Positions 46,701 to 59,660 of a stretch of 64,000 nt of DNA are shown in pieces. The position numbers and the translations under genes are program-made. Origin of the DNA: Sphagnum compactum (taxonomy: Eukaryota > Bryophyta > Sphagnopsida > Sphagnales); the NCBI GenBank assembly GCA_965153455.1, contig OZ234502.1:15283495-15347494 (forward strand), in the 5' to 3' direction. How positions within the stretch are numbered: the first letter of the stretch is position 1; each line of letters starts with the position of its first letter. The notes under the pieces were generated by a model. The model was not told the origin of the DNA. It made no database searches and saw nothing but the letters and a program-made list of their open reading frames with translations.

Positions 46701-48930
46701 AGAATGGTTATGACTATGAGATCATGAGTGAATTATTGATTTGGTGAAACATGAATAAAAACAATAAGATCCAAATTTCCCCAAGGCATCTTCATTTGTG
46801 GGTGGATTTGGAACATTAAGATTTTTTAACAACTTGATGTTTTAAAAAAGTTAGCTCTCAATTTTGTTAAGCATAACACAAACTTTGCAAATAAGATGTT
46901 TTCAAAAAACAACAAACTTTTGTACTCTGGTGAATTTATAAAATTTATGAAACTGTTAAAAATTGGAAATATCTCAATTTGTACTTTTAAAATTTTTATT
47001 TTACATATTTTAAAATTCCAGAACCTAAGCAACACTTTAAGTTCTTTAAGAAATTGGGGTTTTTAATAATAAAAAATAATTTTGACACCATTGTTGAAAG
47101 GTCATTCAATAGTAACTAAGCTATTATATATTATCTGCAACTAAATAGGCATTAATTTGGAAACATTTTCCCTCAAAATCTTTAATTTGTCCTACTTAAT
47201 GTTGCGCTATTTCAGACCTTGGATGTAGCTATTTTGATAGTTTTCAATTTGCCAATGGGGTAGGACTGAAGGGTTTAAAGCGGGTTTACTTTTTACTCCA
47301 TATGTTTGTTGTTTTAAATCATAATTTCATTTTAATACATCACTGAATGTAGTTTTGACAATTGGCATTTATTTATTGTGGAATTTTGAAAAGATATCAG
47401 CAATTCACTTTGGAAAACCTAAAACATCAAATCCTTTGTTAAATTGTCTATTATAGGCACTACGGGAAATAATGCAATTTTTTCTGTTATATAACCTTAA
47501 CATTCTGCTATAGGTTTGATCTTGTATAAGCAAATTAGTTTTACTACTGAATGTATCTACTATGGAAAATTCAAAATATTTGAAACATGGGTACCAAACT
47601 CCTTTTTATCCCCAAATGTAAATAGTAGTGAGGAAAAATGAATGTTTTGTTTCTAATTTACTATGGTTTTTTGAATTTTTATTCTGCAAAAGTTTTTGAA
47701 ATAGTTCTAGTTATTAGTTGCCAGAACTTACAAATTGCATTTTGCACCATCAACTTGAACCACTCACCAAATACATTCTCTACATTACAACATTGACATG
47801 AGTTTCCATAATGCCATCATAATTTCAATAACATTTACAAACTTACAATACTAGAATTTGATGGTCATATCTATTCCATAGTATTATATGTTTTGCAAAT
47901 TTAGGGAATTTGATGTCTTGGAATTCTAGAGCTTATCTTAAAAGCCAAATATGTTTTAAAAATTTATATGTGCCAATATCTTGTTTGGTGAGTTTGGTAT
48001 TTTTCCAAAACCATTATTACCATTTAAGTTTTCTTAGTGCTATGTCATTTGCTATATATTGATGCCCAACACTATTCAAATAAATAAAGTCACAGACATA
48101 AAACATGCATGCAAATTGCAATATGATGTCAAGTTGTTTGTTTCAATTGTGTTTTTGCTTTGGGCTTGGATTATTTGGTTGTTCTAGGTAAAGTTTGATT
48201 TTAATGTACATAATGAAAATGGTCTTGAATTATCAATTGTGACCATTATTCCATGAAGCAATTATGTTAACCAAGGGCAAGAGTTTTATGACTAGCATAC
48301 CGCATGAGTTGTGTGCACAGAAGTGAAAAAAGTCAAACATTAGCAAGTAGTACCACTATATTGAAAATGATCAATAATCTAAGCAACAAAACAAGGAGAC
48401 AAATTGAAATAGAAAACATCAACCAAGGGCACAAGGAATGTGTCAAAACCTTGGTTGTTAATTTGAGAAGTGTGAATGAAATTCATTCATGTGATTGACA
48501 ATATTTATATACAATTTATACATGTAATTGATAATATTGATAACAATTTATGATGAATGAAATTGTGTGTTTATGGATTTGTTGACACAAATGCAATTCA
48601 AGCCATATGTGCAATATCAATTACACGGATAAACAATAATATGAAATAATTCATTTTTAAAAAATGAAGCTAATCATAGGGTAAAATGAACACATTACAA
48701 CTAAATTGTAGCCATTATTCACAACAATATTAAGTGAATTCTAAATTAATTTCAAGTACCATGAATACTGTGCACAATGCACATAGGATCATGCAAAAGA
48801 CCAAATGTCACTCAAAATAAAATACTTTACACGTTATCAAATGACCCAAAAGCAAGGGAATTAAAACCACATATCATTATAGTACTAGATTAACCTCACT
48901 AAGGAGCACAAAATTAAGCGTAATGCAAAA
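46701..48930. other. AT-rich spacer, no gene seen
   Basis: Long T/A-rich sequence with no supported coding region, repeat or RNA. Short frames such as 48304-48498 have no second line of evidence. Confidence 0.5.
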
Positions 48931-49530
48931 TAATTGAATAACTCAAAGTCATTCAAACTTTATATGATCAAATTTGAGCAGCTCCTCCATGACAATATAA
49001 TCTACTAGAATTTTGATACTTCTAATTGTGCTGAAAGTTTTGATAAGACATGTTCACTTGTGTGGCTTAGAATTGGGTAAACATGATTTCAATTATGTTC
49101 ATAAAATTTCAAAAATGGCAATATCGTTGCAAAGGACAACATGCAAGATCTATTGTCAAGCAATCACAAAGCAATTACAAACAATTTTGTCATAGGTGCC
49201 CCTAAAAAATCAAACTTCCAAGGCAACAACATAATTAAATCACTCAAAGTCATTCAAAATTTATGTGATCAGATTTGAACAACTATTCCCCATCAATATT
49301 TAAGCTACTAGATTTAAAAATTCTAATTGGGCATTTAGTTTCGACAAATCAAAGGATCACAAGATATATGCACTTGTGTGACAAATTTAAACAAGCATGA
49401 TTTTAATTATGTTTAGAATTATTGGAAGTAACAATATTGTTACAAAGGATTACATGCAATCTTCACCTACTATCAAAGCAATCACAAGCAATTTTGTTGT
49501 AAGGGAACCATGCCCCCCACCCTTTAGGTT
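48931..49530. repeat. 301-bp tandem duplication, two copies
   Basis: ACTCAAAGTCATTCAAA at 48941 and again at 49242 start diverged copies sharing ACATGATTT..AATTATGTT, AAAGGA..ACATGCAA and CAAGCAATTTTGT. No coding content. Confidence 0.7.
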
Positions 49531-50174
49531 ATTTTCTAGCACAACCAGTTTTGACTCCAAAGTTATAGTCTTCCTAAACAATGCCTCCCCAACCATGACC
49601 ACAAGTTATTATATTAGGGTCAAATTCTTTGTCTTTGAAGCTTTTAACATAAGATTCAAAGTTTCCAGCAACCCACAAAATTTGCAAAACAACCAAAAAA
49701 GTTTAGTGATCATGTTCCACTTTCAAACATAGACACAAAGTTTCAGTTTATACCCTAGTCAAATTTCCCAAAACCAAAACAAAGGCTAACTTGCACATTT
49801 CAAGTCATGTTAATTACGTTCAATGCTCTTGATACACCTTCAAGCAAATTGACCACCATGAAACAAATGTTCTTGAGCTTACAACCCAAAAACTTCAACC
49901 GAGGATGTACTCACATATTTCATGATGAAAGCAACATTTTCTAAAGTTAGAACAAAAGCAACTTGTTTCTAACAAAATCAAATTTGAATTAACTATAAAG
50001 CATTTTCAACCTACTATTTTTTTTCAAGCATACATTTTGCAAGTTCTAACACCTCGGATTACATTGCTATGAAAATTTTTTGGGCTATTTTTTTTCTTCT
50101 CAAATACTTTCATTTTTCAATTATAACTATTGATCAGCATGGCCATTTTAGGCATACTTCAAACTTGCAATTGA
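49531..50174. other. AT-rich spacer, no gene seen
   Basis: No supported gene or repeat. Confidence 0.5.
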
Positions 50175-52572
50175 CAATGTTTGTATGGATAAATCTATAT
50201 ATGATTATTTCCCATATTTTACTAATATGTGAATAATTAATATATTAATGTTACAATTTTTGTATGATAATTTTCAATATTACATGAATATTTGGAACTG
50301 ATTCAAATATTTTTGGCATTTTAATTTTACTTGAAATGGAAATACATCATTCAAAAAGTTGGCAAATTAGATGATTTGTCCAAAAAGACCAATAATAGTT
50401 TAATCTCTTGATTGATGGATTGCTTAGTTTTAGAATGGGAAATTTGATCAAGCCAACAACATTAGTTGAAAATACCTTAAATACATAGTGATATTACAAA
50501 AATTGGAAGATGTTATGAAATGGACAAGTTGATTATATTGAATCACATTTTTGAATTTTTTCTAACTTTAGGGGGAATAAGTAAAATTACATGGCTTTTT
50601 TTATGGGTGAATTCTATGACTTGAAATGTTCTATCTGTTTCAACCATCACCTACATGTCGTGTTTGACAAATAATAATTTCTCAGATCAATGATCAATTT
50701 GTATGTTTATGTTTCTAACATTGATGTTGAAACATAATGCACGATGAATGCTAATGGAGCCCACTTTAGTGGATAAACCAATATATTGACACCACACTTA
50801 TATTGAACATTTTTTAAGGTTGGTTCCCATGGTAATAAGGTTAAATGTTAAATGTGAAGTTTCACGACAACCATTTTGGCATAAAAGAATTTGTTTCCAA
50901 ACCAAAAAAGGGAGTCCCAATGTCTTTTTTATTGAGTGTTGTGATGTAATTGAAATTGCAATCAACAATATGGATTTAGTGAAAGTTGTGATCATTTATA
51001 AAAGCATTGAGGCAAATTTGACTATAATACATATATAAAAATACATTTCGAATGATCCATACATGTTTTTGGCTACTTATTGGAACCAAAAATAAAAATT
51101 TGGTGATATTTATTATTTCCGTTTTTTAACTTGTCGTTACTAAAACCCCCAAAAATCACTTCTTTTTTTTCAAATTTCATTTTTATTTCTCCAATTGGTT
51201 TCACCAATTAAAAAATAGAAGCTAAAAAGAATCATAGTATCAAAAAACTTCAATCACAACCAATCTTGGGTGGCTATTAGAAATGGAAATTGATAATTGA
51301 CAATTTTGAACTTAGATACAAAATATAAAGGTGGTTGTTTAAATTCAAATATTTGGTTTTAGTATATAACTTCTTGCAACTTTGTCAAATATCTAATAAT
51401 CAATTACATGATATGTACCTGTGGTTCTTTAAAATCCAAGAAATGATCAAATACCTTTTTATAAAATTTGGTTATTTGTTGGTTATTTGATGAATCTTAT
51501 TAGTTGTTTGAAGCTTTTGCAAAAAACTGGAACTAGAGGTTTTTAAAATTTTCAAATTGTTGGACAACTGAAAATCAAAGTTATTTTGTTAAAAAGATAA
51601 TAACCCAACATTGATCACATCCCATAGCCCAAGAGCTTCAAACATGTATTAGATGCATAACCATAAAAAATTAACAATTATATCATAAAAGCAACCTTAC
51701 ATTATTATCCATAATTAATTGATTCAATATCATATTTAAAAATGTTGGTTGTTGTTCATTACTAATGGCATCCACATTTTGCACAAAATACCTTGTTGGA
51801 AAGTCATTACATTAAGTTATTTATTTATTTATAGTTCGCATGCATCAATGATTTCATCATCCAAGGGCGACCTTGATGCACATTTTTAAAAGATAAATTT
51901 TCATCTTATTGCTTTGGTGTTTAATTCAAGTACATGGAGCTTTGCTCACAGAAGGAATGTACACAACCCAAATCAAAGTTTTATATATATCTACATTAAT
52001 TGAGCCACATGTTAGTGACCAAAAAATAAAATGAAAAACTTTTGTGGTTAAATTCATAATCAAATTTTGGGTACATATGTGCACATGTTTTAGTAATTTC
52101 TTTTCCATGGTCCTACCAAAATAGACAATGCAAGTTCATTGATTAAAAATCATGCATAGTGGGTAAATTTTACATTAATGTTGCACAATTCTTTGATTTT
52201 GTTAATAATGTTGCATCCCATTTTTTATAAATTGGCGAAATCAAATTTAAAAATTTCTAATTCCATTTTTTTGAAAATTTTCACTAGTACTATTTTTTTA
52301 AGTTCTTTTTTTGTGGAAAAAATTCAGAAATACAAACTTCAATTTCAATAAACATGTTAAACTACTCCATAACACTAGAAACCATGTGTTTATTTTTTGA
52401 TATAACCATTACTGCCAAAATTTTCAGAATTAGAAAACAAAGTGCCAAAGTTAATATTTGAAATTTAATTAATTATTTGGCAACAAACTGCTGAAATGGT
52501 AGAGGTACTATGGTGGTCAAGGGTTAGAACCATGTTTTTGATTTTTTTTAGAAGTGATGATAAGGGTCCATT
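50175..52572. repeat. Repeat R4, right copy
   Basis: Direct repeat of 13992-16767, starting at the codons around the LOR stop (CAATGTTTGTATGG; the TAG is TGG here) but with no LOR exon before it. About 400 bp missing near 52347. Confidence 0.85.
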
Positions 52573-54599
52573 TACCCTACCCTTACCCATTGGTTTTTTC
52601 TTTTTCTACCCAAGGTTAGTTTATAGTTCACACAATGAATGAAACATCACCTTGAGCTATTGAAAGAAAATATGAAATAAATAAAGCTTCATTCCTCTTT
52701 ATGTTTAAATGCAAAAATCTTGGTTCATTTGATCAACTTTGTGTTTTAAAGTTTAGGCCTACATCTTTATGCACCTTGTGCATCACATAGATATGAAAAT
52801 GGAGAAGACTAGTTTAGAATTTAGAATTCGTAATCTGGAATCAATGGTTCGAAAATTTATTTGAAATTTAAAAAATTCATCATATTTTGAACTAAATAGT
52901 TATACATATAGAAGTATGTTTTAAATTTTTTATTTCATAGGAAATATGAAAAGGTGGCTCCACTTTGTTGTCAATGATCATCAATTGCTCGACATCAAAA
53001 AATTGAAATTAAAAATGACTAATTGAAAAATGGATATGATAAAATTATAAATATTTCAAATTTCGACATCAATAACTAACCATTAAGAATGGACAATAGG
53101 AAAACCAAGCTTGAAAACAAAAGAAAACAACCCAAAAAAAAGATTGGAGAAAGGAGATTTTGTACAAATGTATGGTTATGATGTCATGGTAAGGTTGCGA
53201 TGAACTAACACCCATGAGTGCACCTTGGTGCACTAATGTGATTTTTTTTTCTCTCATTGTGCTTACCAATGTGGTTGGCAACTTGAGTTTATTTTCTTTC
53301 CCTTTTTCAACCTTGATCTCAATTTTTGTTTTGGAACTTTTCTACTCTTTGTGCCCCCATCCAATTTTTTTTTGCGTTTAAAAACTTTGCCCCCAACCAC
53401 CTACTCTCACCAACCTATCCCACTCACCCCCACAACCTATTCACCTATACATTTAAATTTAAAATAAACCCTCTCCCACCTACCTACTCCCCTATATACT
53501 TAAAATGTGATACTTTCATCCCCACCTACTTAACCTCCATCCATCTATTTACCTACCTACCCACCCATATACTTACCTACATGCCCTTCCACCTTCTTAC
53601 ATACTAACCTTTTAAGTAGGTAGCTACCAAGCCCCACCTACTTGGTTGCACATACCTACATGATTGTCACCCCAATAGACCTTGCAAATTGCTGAAAACG
53701 ATGAAAAAAATAAAAAATGAAAATATTGCATAAAGCTCGAACTTGTTCATTCAAGCAATATTTAAAAGCATGATTAAAATGTTTGTCATCACCCATATAA
53801 GGATATCATAGATATTCATTGGTTTGAAAATTAGGGTGTTTTGAAGATGTCACACAAAGTTATAAAAATCTCAATCAAGTGAAATACCCCCATTAGGGTA
53901 TGGCATTAATTTTTCAGAAAATGTTTTTCATTATGATGAGGAAACTACAAATCTAATGTAAACGTTCAAGGAATATGGAACTTCGTCTTTACTGTAATGC
54001 ATTTAATGCATGTTATATTTAGTTTAATTAAGCAAGTAGGTTTACATCTAGTAATTTGATTTGCTTATTTTATTGGTGTACTTTAAACAATGTGGATTAT
54101 ATTTATAAATATTATGTTCATATAATTATTTATGTTGTTTAACACTATGGTGAACATGATAAGGGTATGGTACAAAATTATTAAATTATGGGTGAATAAT
54201 AATGAAGGTATTGCTTCTACATTCGACCCTTCATATTGAAATGAGAACAATGTTGAACATGATGGAAATATTGCGCGCAATGATCAGGTTGGGAGGATTA
54301 AGATGAAAGTATTTCCTACACACTAATGGTTAAAAACATGGGTCTATGAAGGTACTTTTTATCAAAAATTCAAAATAAAATCCCAAACAATTGAGGTATT
54401 GTATAAATGTTTTTTGAAAAAAGACCCCACCAAGCTTATTGGGAAGAGGGGAAAGTTCAAAAAAGAATTAATTAAATTGATCACCTTGGGAAGGAATAAA
54501 TACGAGTAGAAAGTTGAAGAAAGTGAATTTTAACACTTTCTATTAAATTATCAATTTTGGGAGTTGGAGCCCTAAGTTATCTCGAATTTGGAGCCCTGG
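52573..54599. other. Spacer with pyrimidine-rich CCTACC tract
   Basis: Mostly AT-rich without genes. 53390-53620 is a plus-strand low-complexity run of CCTAC/CCACC/CTTAC words, which gives a spurious 93-codon frame. Confidence 0.55.
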
Positions 54600-54867
54600 T
54601 CATCTTTCAACAAGTGTACAACTTGTAGAATATTGTACACTTTTGCTAAGGTTGTCAACAACTCTTCCAAACTAATGACATGTACTGCTTGAAAGACCAA
54701 TCATTATATCGCCACAGGTTCCCATGGACCCATGGAAAAATCTAACACTCATCCATAGTCTCTTCAATATGGCATAATCCAATTTCACAAATTATCATGC
54801 ATTTAAGCTTTCAATTGCACATTTCCATTAATTATCCTTAGAAAAAATCCATAGTTTCATCCTAATC
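54600..54867. repeat. 3' flank of pseudogene D
   Basis: Matches 21180-21420 and 56300-56512 (ACAACTTGTAGAATATTGTA, CTTTTGCTAAGGTTGTCAA, CTCTTCAATATGGCATAATC). Confidence 0.75.
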
Positions 54868-55764
54868 TTATCGCTCAAAATATGATCTTATCTTATAAAT
54901 CCAATAATCAATCCATCCAACAATCCATCCAACAACCTTCAAAACTTTAGATGATGTCCATGCTAGGAATACCACCGTCACACCTATGCCAACTGTGACT
55001 CCCATATTGACCATATACTTTGGAATGGGCGGTAACACTAGAAAGCCAGCACTTGCAAACGCACCCATTACACATCCAACTGAGATCGTCAAAAGGATGT
55101 ATGCTAGAGAAAGTGAAGCCCGCAAAGACCGCACCACTTCTCCAATGAATATGCCGCGTTTTGGGGGACGTGCAGCACTCGCTCCCACCATGAGGGTTGC
55201 AATGGCAAAGAAGAAAGACATGGAGTTGAAAAACCAAAATATTTGCATGATTGGATGACCCGCAACAGAAACAAAGGACGGATAGATGCCAGATGGGGAT
55301 GGGGCTCCCACCTCAATGCTTGCACTCCCAAAGAACGCGGAATATCCCAAAGGTGGTTGTAACCATGCGGCAAAAGTCACACTTGCAATCAACGCAGCCC
55401 CCACAAGATTGGCATTCTCTGCATCCACATGGACCTGCCTGTCCCTATACAAATTCTCCACTCGTTTCGCAACCTCCGGTCTTTCTAGTAAGGTCTTCAC
55501 TATTTCATCATGCTTCATCTCCGTTGCAATTTGAAGGGCTGTTATTCCATCCTGGTTTTTCTGTATTGGCTCTTAAACGTCCTTTTGTGTCCTCGCATAA
55601 GGCCTTCACAACACTTGTGTGGCCAAAGAACGAGGCTAAGTGCAGTGGACTGAAACGTACACCATACTGTCGAGCTTTCCGGTCTTCATGAAGCAGTGGC
55701 ATGTATTTCAGCGCGTTGACATCCACTTGTTTTTTGCTTTTGAGAAGCTCTTTGACCACATCAC
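54868..55764 (-). pseudogene. 5'-truncated ankyrin-PGG pseudogene D
   Basis: Encodes the last ankyrin repeats and the full membrane module in the array style, ending FLAWTSSKVLKVVGWIVGWI and a short tail unlike the others. It is broken twice: an extra base near 55545 (CATCCTGGTTTTTCTG against CTCGAGTTTTCAG in B) shifts the frame between ankyrin repeats, and at about 55764 the gene stops inside an ankyrin repeat (VVKELLKS) and joins the internal part of gene E's 3' flank (CTTACCTACGTATAAACC). The N-terminal half, start codon, leader and promoter are missing. D and E are thus only about 750 bp apart, against 12-20 kb for other pairs. Confidence 0.92.
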
Positions 55765-56512
55765 TTACCTACGTATAAACCATCTACTTACCTAGTAGTT
55801 ACTTATTTTCCTAGCTATATATGAGACCTATTTCTTACAGAAATGGGTACCAAAATATTAACTCAGGGGAGGTTCATCCACAACTGAGTAATAACGGGCA
55901 TCCAGTGGACGGTGTGCTGGTGGGTGTTAGTTCACTGTGGCGGACCTGATTCATAAGCATTCTACAATTGGTATTCAATTGGAGACAATGTAATTGTGAT
56001 GGCCAAAAATGCATGTCCCTTCAATTAAATGTGTCATAGGTCATGGATGATGAAGAAATTGGAGTGGTATCAATAAAATGCGATGATCAGACTTTCCGCA
56101 TGATGGCATATGTGTGCAAGTGTGTATTTTCAAGAATTATGTTATACAACTATGTTAGAAAATAATCATGTTAACATGATTTTTGATTACATGCAATGAA
56201 CATTGAGACAACGACAAGAGGAAGTCCAAACTTCCGAGTTTATGGAATTGATATCATATATGAATAGAGTAGAAAGATGTTTTAAAGAAACTCTAAGCCA
56301 GCCAAAATTGCAACTGGTCATTTTTAAACAAGTGAACAACTTGAAGGATATTGTACACTTTTGCTAAGGTTGTCAAAAGCTCTTCCAAACTAATCACATG
56401 TATTGCTCCAAAGACCAGTCATTACATCACCACAAGTTCCCATGAACTCATGGAAAAATCTGATTCTCGTCCATAGTCTCTTCAATATGGTATAATCCAA
56501 TTTCACAAATAA
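55765..56512. repeat. 3' flank of gene E, truncated
   Basis: Starts inside the flank at the equivalent of about 20632 in B's flank; contains the right half of the MITE-like element (..GGTGTTAGTTCACTGTGG near 55940) and runs to the gene E stop. Confidence 0.8.
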
Positions 56513-58420
56513 TCATGCATTTAAGCTCTCACTTGCACATTTCAATTCATGCTCCCTAGAAAACATCCATAGTATCCTACGAAGGTGTCTACATAGAATC
56601 TTTCTCATAATCCTAGTGTCTATAATCCAATAAATAATCTTTTTAACAATCTTTTTCATAACGTTCAGAACATAGAGCACTTTAGATGATGTCCATGCTA
56701 GGAATACCACCGTCACACCTATGCCAACTGTGACTCCCATATTGACCATATACTTTGGAATGGGCGGTAACACTAGAAAGCCAGCACTTGCAAACGCACC
56801 CATTACACATCCAACTGAGATCGTCAAAAGGATGTATGCTAGAGAAAGTGAAGCCCGCAAAGACCGCACCACTTCTCCAATGAATATGTTGCGTCTTGGG
56901 GGACGTGCAGCACTCGCTCCCACCATGAGGGTTGCAATAGCGAAGAAGAAAGACATGGAGTTGAAAAACCAAAATATTTGCATAATTGGATGACCTGCAA
57001 CAGAAACAAACGATGGATAGATGCCAGATGGGGATGGGGCTCCCACCTCAATGCTTGCACTCCCAAAAAAGGCAGAATATCCCAAAGGTGGTTGTAACCA
57101 TGCGGCAAAAGTCACGCTTGCAATCAAGGCAGCCCCCACAAGAATGGCATTTGCTGCATCCACATGGACCTGCCTGTCCCTGTACAAATTCTCTTCTTGT
57201 TTCGCAACCTCGGGTCTTTCTCGTAAGGTCTTCACTATCTCAGCAGGGCCATTCTCCGTTGCAATTTGAAGGGCTGTTGTTCCCCACCAGTTTTCAGTAT
57301 TGGCTCTTAAACGTCCTTTTGTGTCCTCACTTAAGGCCTTCACAAGAGTTGTGTGGCCAAATAACGAGCCTAAGTGCAGTGGAGTAAAATCCAGACCATA
57401 CTTGGCTTTCTGGTCTTCATCTGGCAGTGGTAGGTATTTCACCGCGTTGACATCCAGTTGTTTTTCGCTTTTGACAAGTGTTTTGACCACCTGAAGATGC
57501 CCCATTGCAGCAGCCCAATGAAGAGGCTTTCCTTTATTGACGTCTATTCTATCACATGCTAAAAGACTCGTTACCATATCTACATTCCCCATTCTAGCAG
57601 CAGAACCAATGGGTTCTAGAAAATAAAGATGATTGTCTGAAGATTTAACTGTTTGGTCAGTTAATCTTGCATTAGTTCGTTTCCAATCTTCCGGACTAAT
57701 GAATACATCCAACATCCTATTGAAACTTATGTTCACATTGACGTCATGCATTTTAGTTAGGTGCTGAACCAGCTCGACATGCCCGTACTCAACAGCAACT
57801 GCTAGAAGTTCCTCCTTTTGCAAAAATCCACCATCTTCAGGTGCACCTCTCCACCGTATCAAGGCCAGCACAATGTTCACCATGTTCCATCTAACAGCCG
57901 AGCAGTCAACCTTTGCGCAGTGTTCTCCTTTCTGCCAACAGTCATCTGTGCAAAGCTTTTTCACCAAAAACTTCTCGATGGGTGTGCGGTCTTTTGCTTC
58001 TCCCAACGCCTTGTCATATACCCGAGCTCGAGCTAGCGCACGCTTCTTGTCTCTTTTATTTCTTTGCTCATCAGGAGATGCACTGGCGAGTTCTTCGTTA
58101 ATTTCTACATCTCCTCCGTCAGAGATCTTTTGGAAAGTCATGTTGAGATATAATTCCAACACTTCCTCACGGGCACCATCCCGTATCTCTTGAATGAGCT
58201 GTTCCTCAGGGTCACTAGACCTCGATAGCTGTTCCTCAGGGTCATTAGACCTCGATAGCTGCTCGGAGTAACATTGTAGTGTGGAAACGACCTTAAGGCT
58301 GCGGATCAAAGACCTGGGTCGTAATCGTTTGTAGTAGTGATGTTCCATTCTGAAAACTCCTTCAATGCACTCGGGAGCATCGCTTGAGGTACTGTGTGTG
58401 TCAAGGCTGCTTGATGCCAT
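56513..58420 (-). CDS. Ankyrin-repeat/PGG-domain membrane protein, gene E
   Basis: Intact frame of 635 residues from the conserved ATG at 58420 (MASSSLDT). N-terminal region as in A and B but with a 10-residue duplication, SRSNDPEEQL followed by SRSSDPEEQL, from a perfect-length 30-bp repeat (58201-58260). Ankyrin repeats at about 200-400 (PLHWAAAMGHLQVVKTLV, TPLHLGSLFGHTTLVKAL). PGG-type domain from about 411 with QPPLGYS, then four hydrophobic helices. The tail is its own (RKILCRHLRRILW), basic and tryptophan-containing. The last ankyrin repeat is more diverged (ENGPAEIVKTLRERPEV). Same family inference as for A: membrane-anchored ankyrin protein of the ACD6/ITN1 type. Confidence 0.93.
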   Translation of the reverse strand: MASSSLDTHSTSSDAPECIEGVFRMEHHYYKRLRPRSLIRSLKVVSTLQCYSEQLSRSNDPEEQLSRSSDPEEQLIQEIRDGAREEVLELYLNMTFQKISDGGDVEINEELASASPDEQRNKRDKKRALARARVYDKALGEAKDRTPIEKFLVKKLCTDDCWQKGEHCAKVDCSAVRWNMVNIVLALIRWRGAPEDGGFLQKEELLAVAVEYGHVELVQHLTKMHDVNVNISFNRMLDVFISPEDWKRTNARLTDQTVKSSDNHLYFLEPIGSAARMGNVDMVTSLLACDRIDVNKGKPLHWAAAMGHLQVVKTLVKSEKQLDVNAVKYLPLPDEDQKAKYGLDFTPLHLGSLFGHTTLVKALSEDTKGRLRANTENWWGTTALQIATENGPAEIVKTLRERPEVAKQEENLYRDRQVHVDAANAILVGAALIASVTFAAWLQPPLGYSAFFGSASIEVGAPSPSGIYPSFVSVAGHPIMQIFWFFNSMSFFFAIATLMVGASAARPPRRNIFIGEVVRSLRASLSLAYILLTISVGCVMGAFASAGFLVLPPIPKYMVNMGVTVGIGVTVVFLAWTSSKVLYVLNVMKKIVKKIIYWIIDTRIMRKILCRHLRRILWMFSREHELKCASESLNA

Positions 58421-58479
58421 CTTTCTCCAAATTACACGGCCCACACCTCTTTCGAGTTGAAAGATGTTTGTCACGCGTC

Positions 58480-59266
58480 CTGAACATCAAAAAGAGTGCG
58501 CTCAGTTCTGTATTGGCAAACTCTATGGATTAGTCGTAGTTTTCAAAAGATCAGTAAATCCCATTGGATAGCCATTATATCTTACAAGAAAACTTCGAGA
58601 AGAGGTCACGGTATAAAAAATATGAAGGCAAACTAGTTGTGCTTGCTTAGAGCAAATAGAGCTCGGAGATCAATTTCATGACCCACATTTGTTTACAAAC
58701 TCTCCACTCCACTTGAAGCAACCATAAGACCAAAAATAGTACGACGAAATTCCATTGTGAATGAGCAGTATAAAGTGGGCATCCTCTCATTATCCACACA
58801 AATGAAGAGCGTTCTACACTACCCCAGGGGTGATGGCTGACAGGTATGGTCCCTTCTGGGAGCCTGGGACCTACGAAAGGTCCTGGGTTCAAGCCCAATG
58901 GTGTGCAGGTGAAACTGAAGCTGACCCTATGCCAATGAGCTTGAGTTGGGGCCTCCCAATAGCTTGTCAGCATGGGTCTGCTGTGGTGCTTCAAATGAAA
59001 AACTTTTTTAAAAAAAAAACAACTTGTACAGTCTTCACACGCTGAGACTATGAAAATGGTGTGCAAGTGAAACTCATGCTGGCCCTATGCCAATGAGGTT
59101 GACTTGGGGGGTGCCAAACAGCTTGTCAGGTTGGGTCTGCTGTTGTGCTTCAAAAGAAAAAAAAGTAAAAAATGTACACTCTTCAAATGACGAGACTATA
59201 AAAAGATGTGATTTAATGAACAAGAAAAACCGAGGAGATTCTTGAACAAAAGATAGAAGATCATAC
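58480..59266 (-). other. 5' UTR intron of gene E
   Basis: Donor CATCAG|GTATGATC and acceptor GATGTTCAG|GACGCG on the minus strand, equivalent to A and B; about 787 nt. Confidence 0.62.
58821..59172 (+). mobile_element. tRNA-derived SINE with duplicated 3' half, in the gene E leader intron
   Basis: The best-preserved pol III-like B box of the three (GGTCCTGGGTTCAAGCCC). Internal duplication of the 3' half with an offset of about 158 bp, as in B. Right target duplication TGTACACT at 59173-59180; the left one is mutated to TCTACACT. An extra 9-bp duplication (GGGAGCCTGGGACC) lies between the boxes. Confidence 0.8.
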
Positions 59267-59660
59267 CTGATGAAGGAAATCGTTGACGTCTGTAACACGA
59301 ACAAGGGAAGCGTCCAGGTTTTTAGAGGCGCCCAGGAGCTATAAAAGCTTCTTCAGCAAAGGAAAATAACACATTAGTAAGAAGAAGTCGGTATTGCTCC
59401 AGAGTAAGGATGTGTATGTTCCAAAAGTTGTTGCACCCAAGACACCGACCTAGATTGGACGAGTCGACAAGGACTTACTGCTTGAAGAAAGCCAGAATCA
59501 CAACAACTTGAGTTCTGAGGACTTAGTATAAACGCTTTACTCAAGCTTTACAATCTGCTGCTAAGTGGAAGACAGCTTGTGCTCAAACTATGAACCCAAA
59601 GTTTAAGAAGGTTTGAGTTTATTACAGAGTTGCTGAATCTTCTCAGTCCGTCTTGTCCAT
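59267..59660 (-). promoter_or_regulatory. Conserved upstream block and probable leader exon 1 of gene E
   Basis: Conserved with A and B, including the distal part present in A but lost in B (TCCGTCTTGTCCATCTGA near 59650). The first exon and promoter are inferred to lie here. Confidence 0.45.

Noticed and set aside
53326-53607. 93-codon Pro/Thr/Tyr-rich protein
   Set aside because: Produced by a pyrimidine-rich CCTACC-type low-complexity tract.
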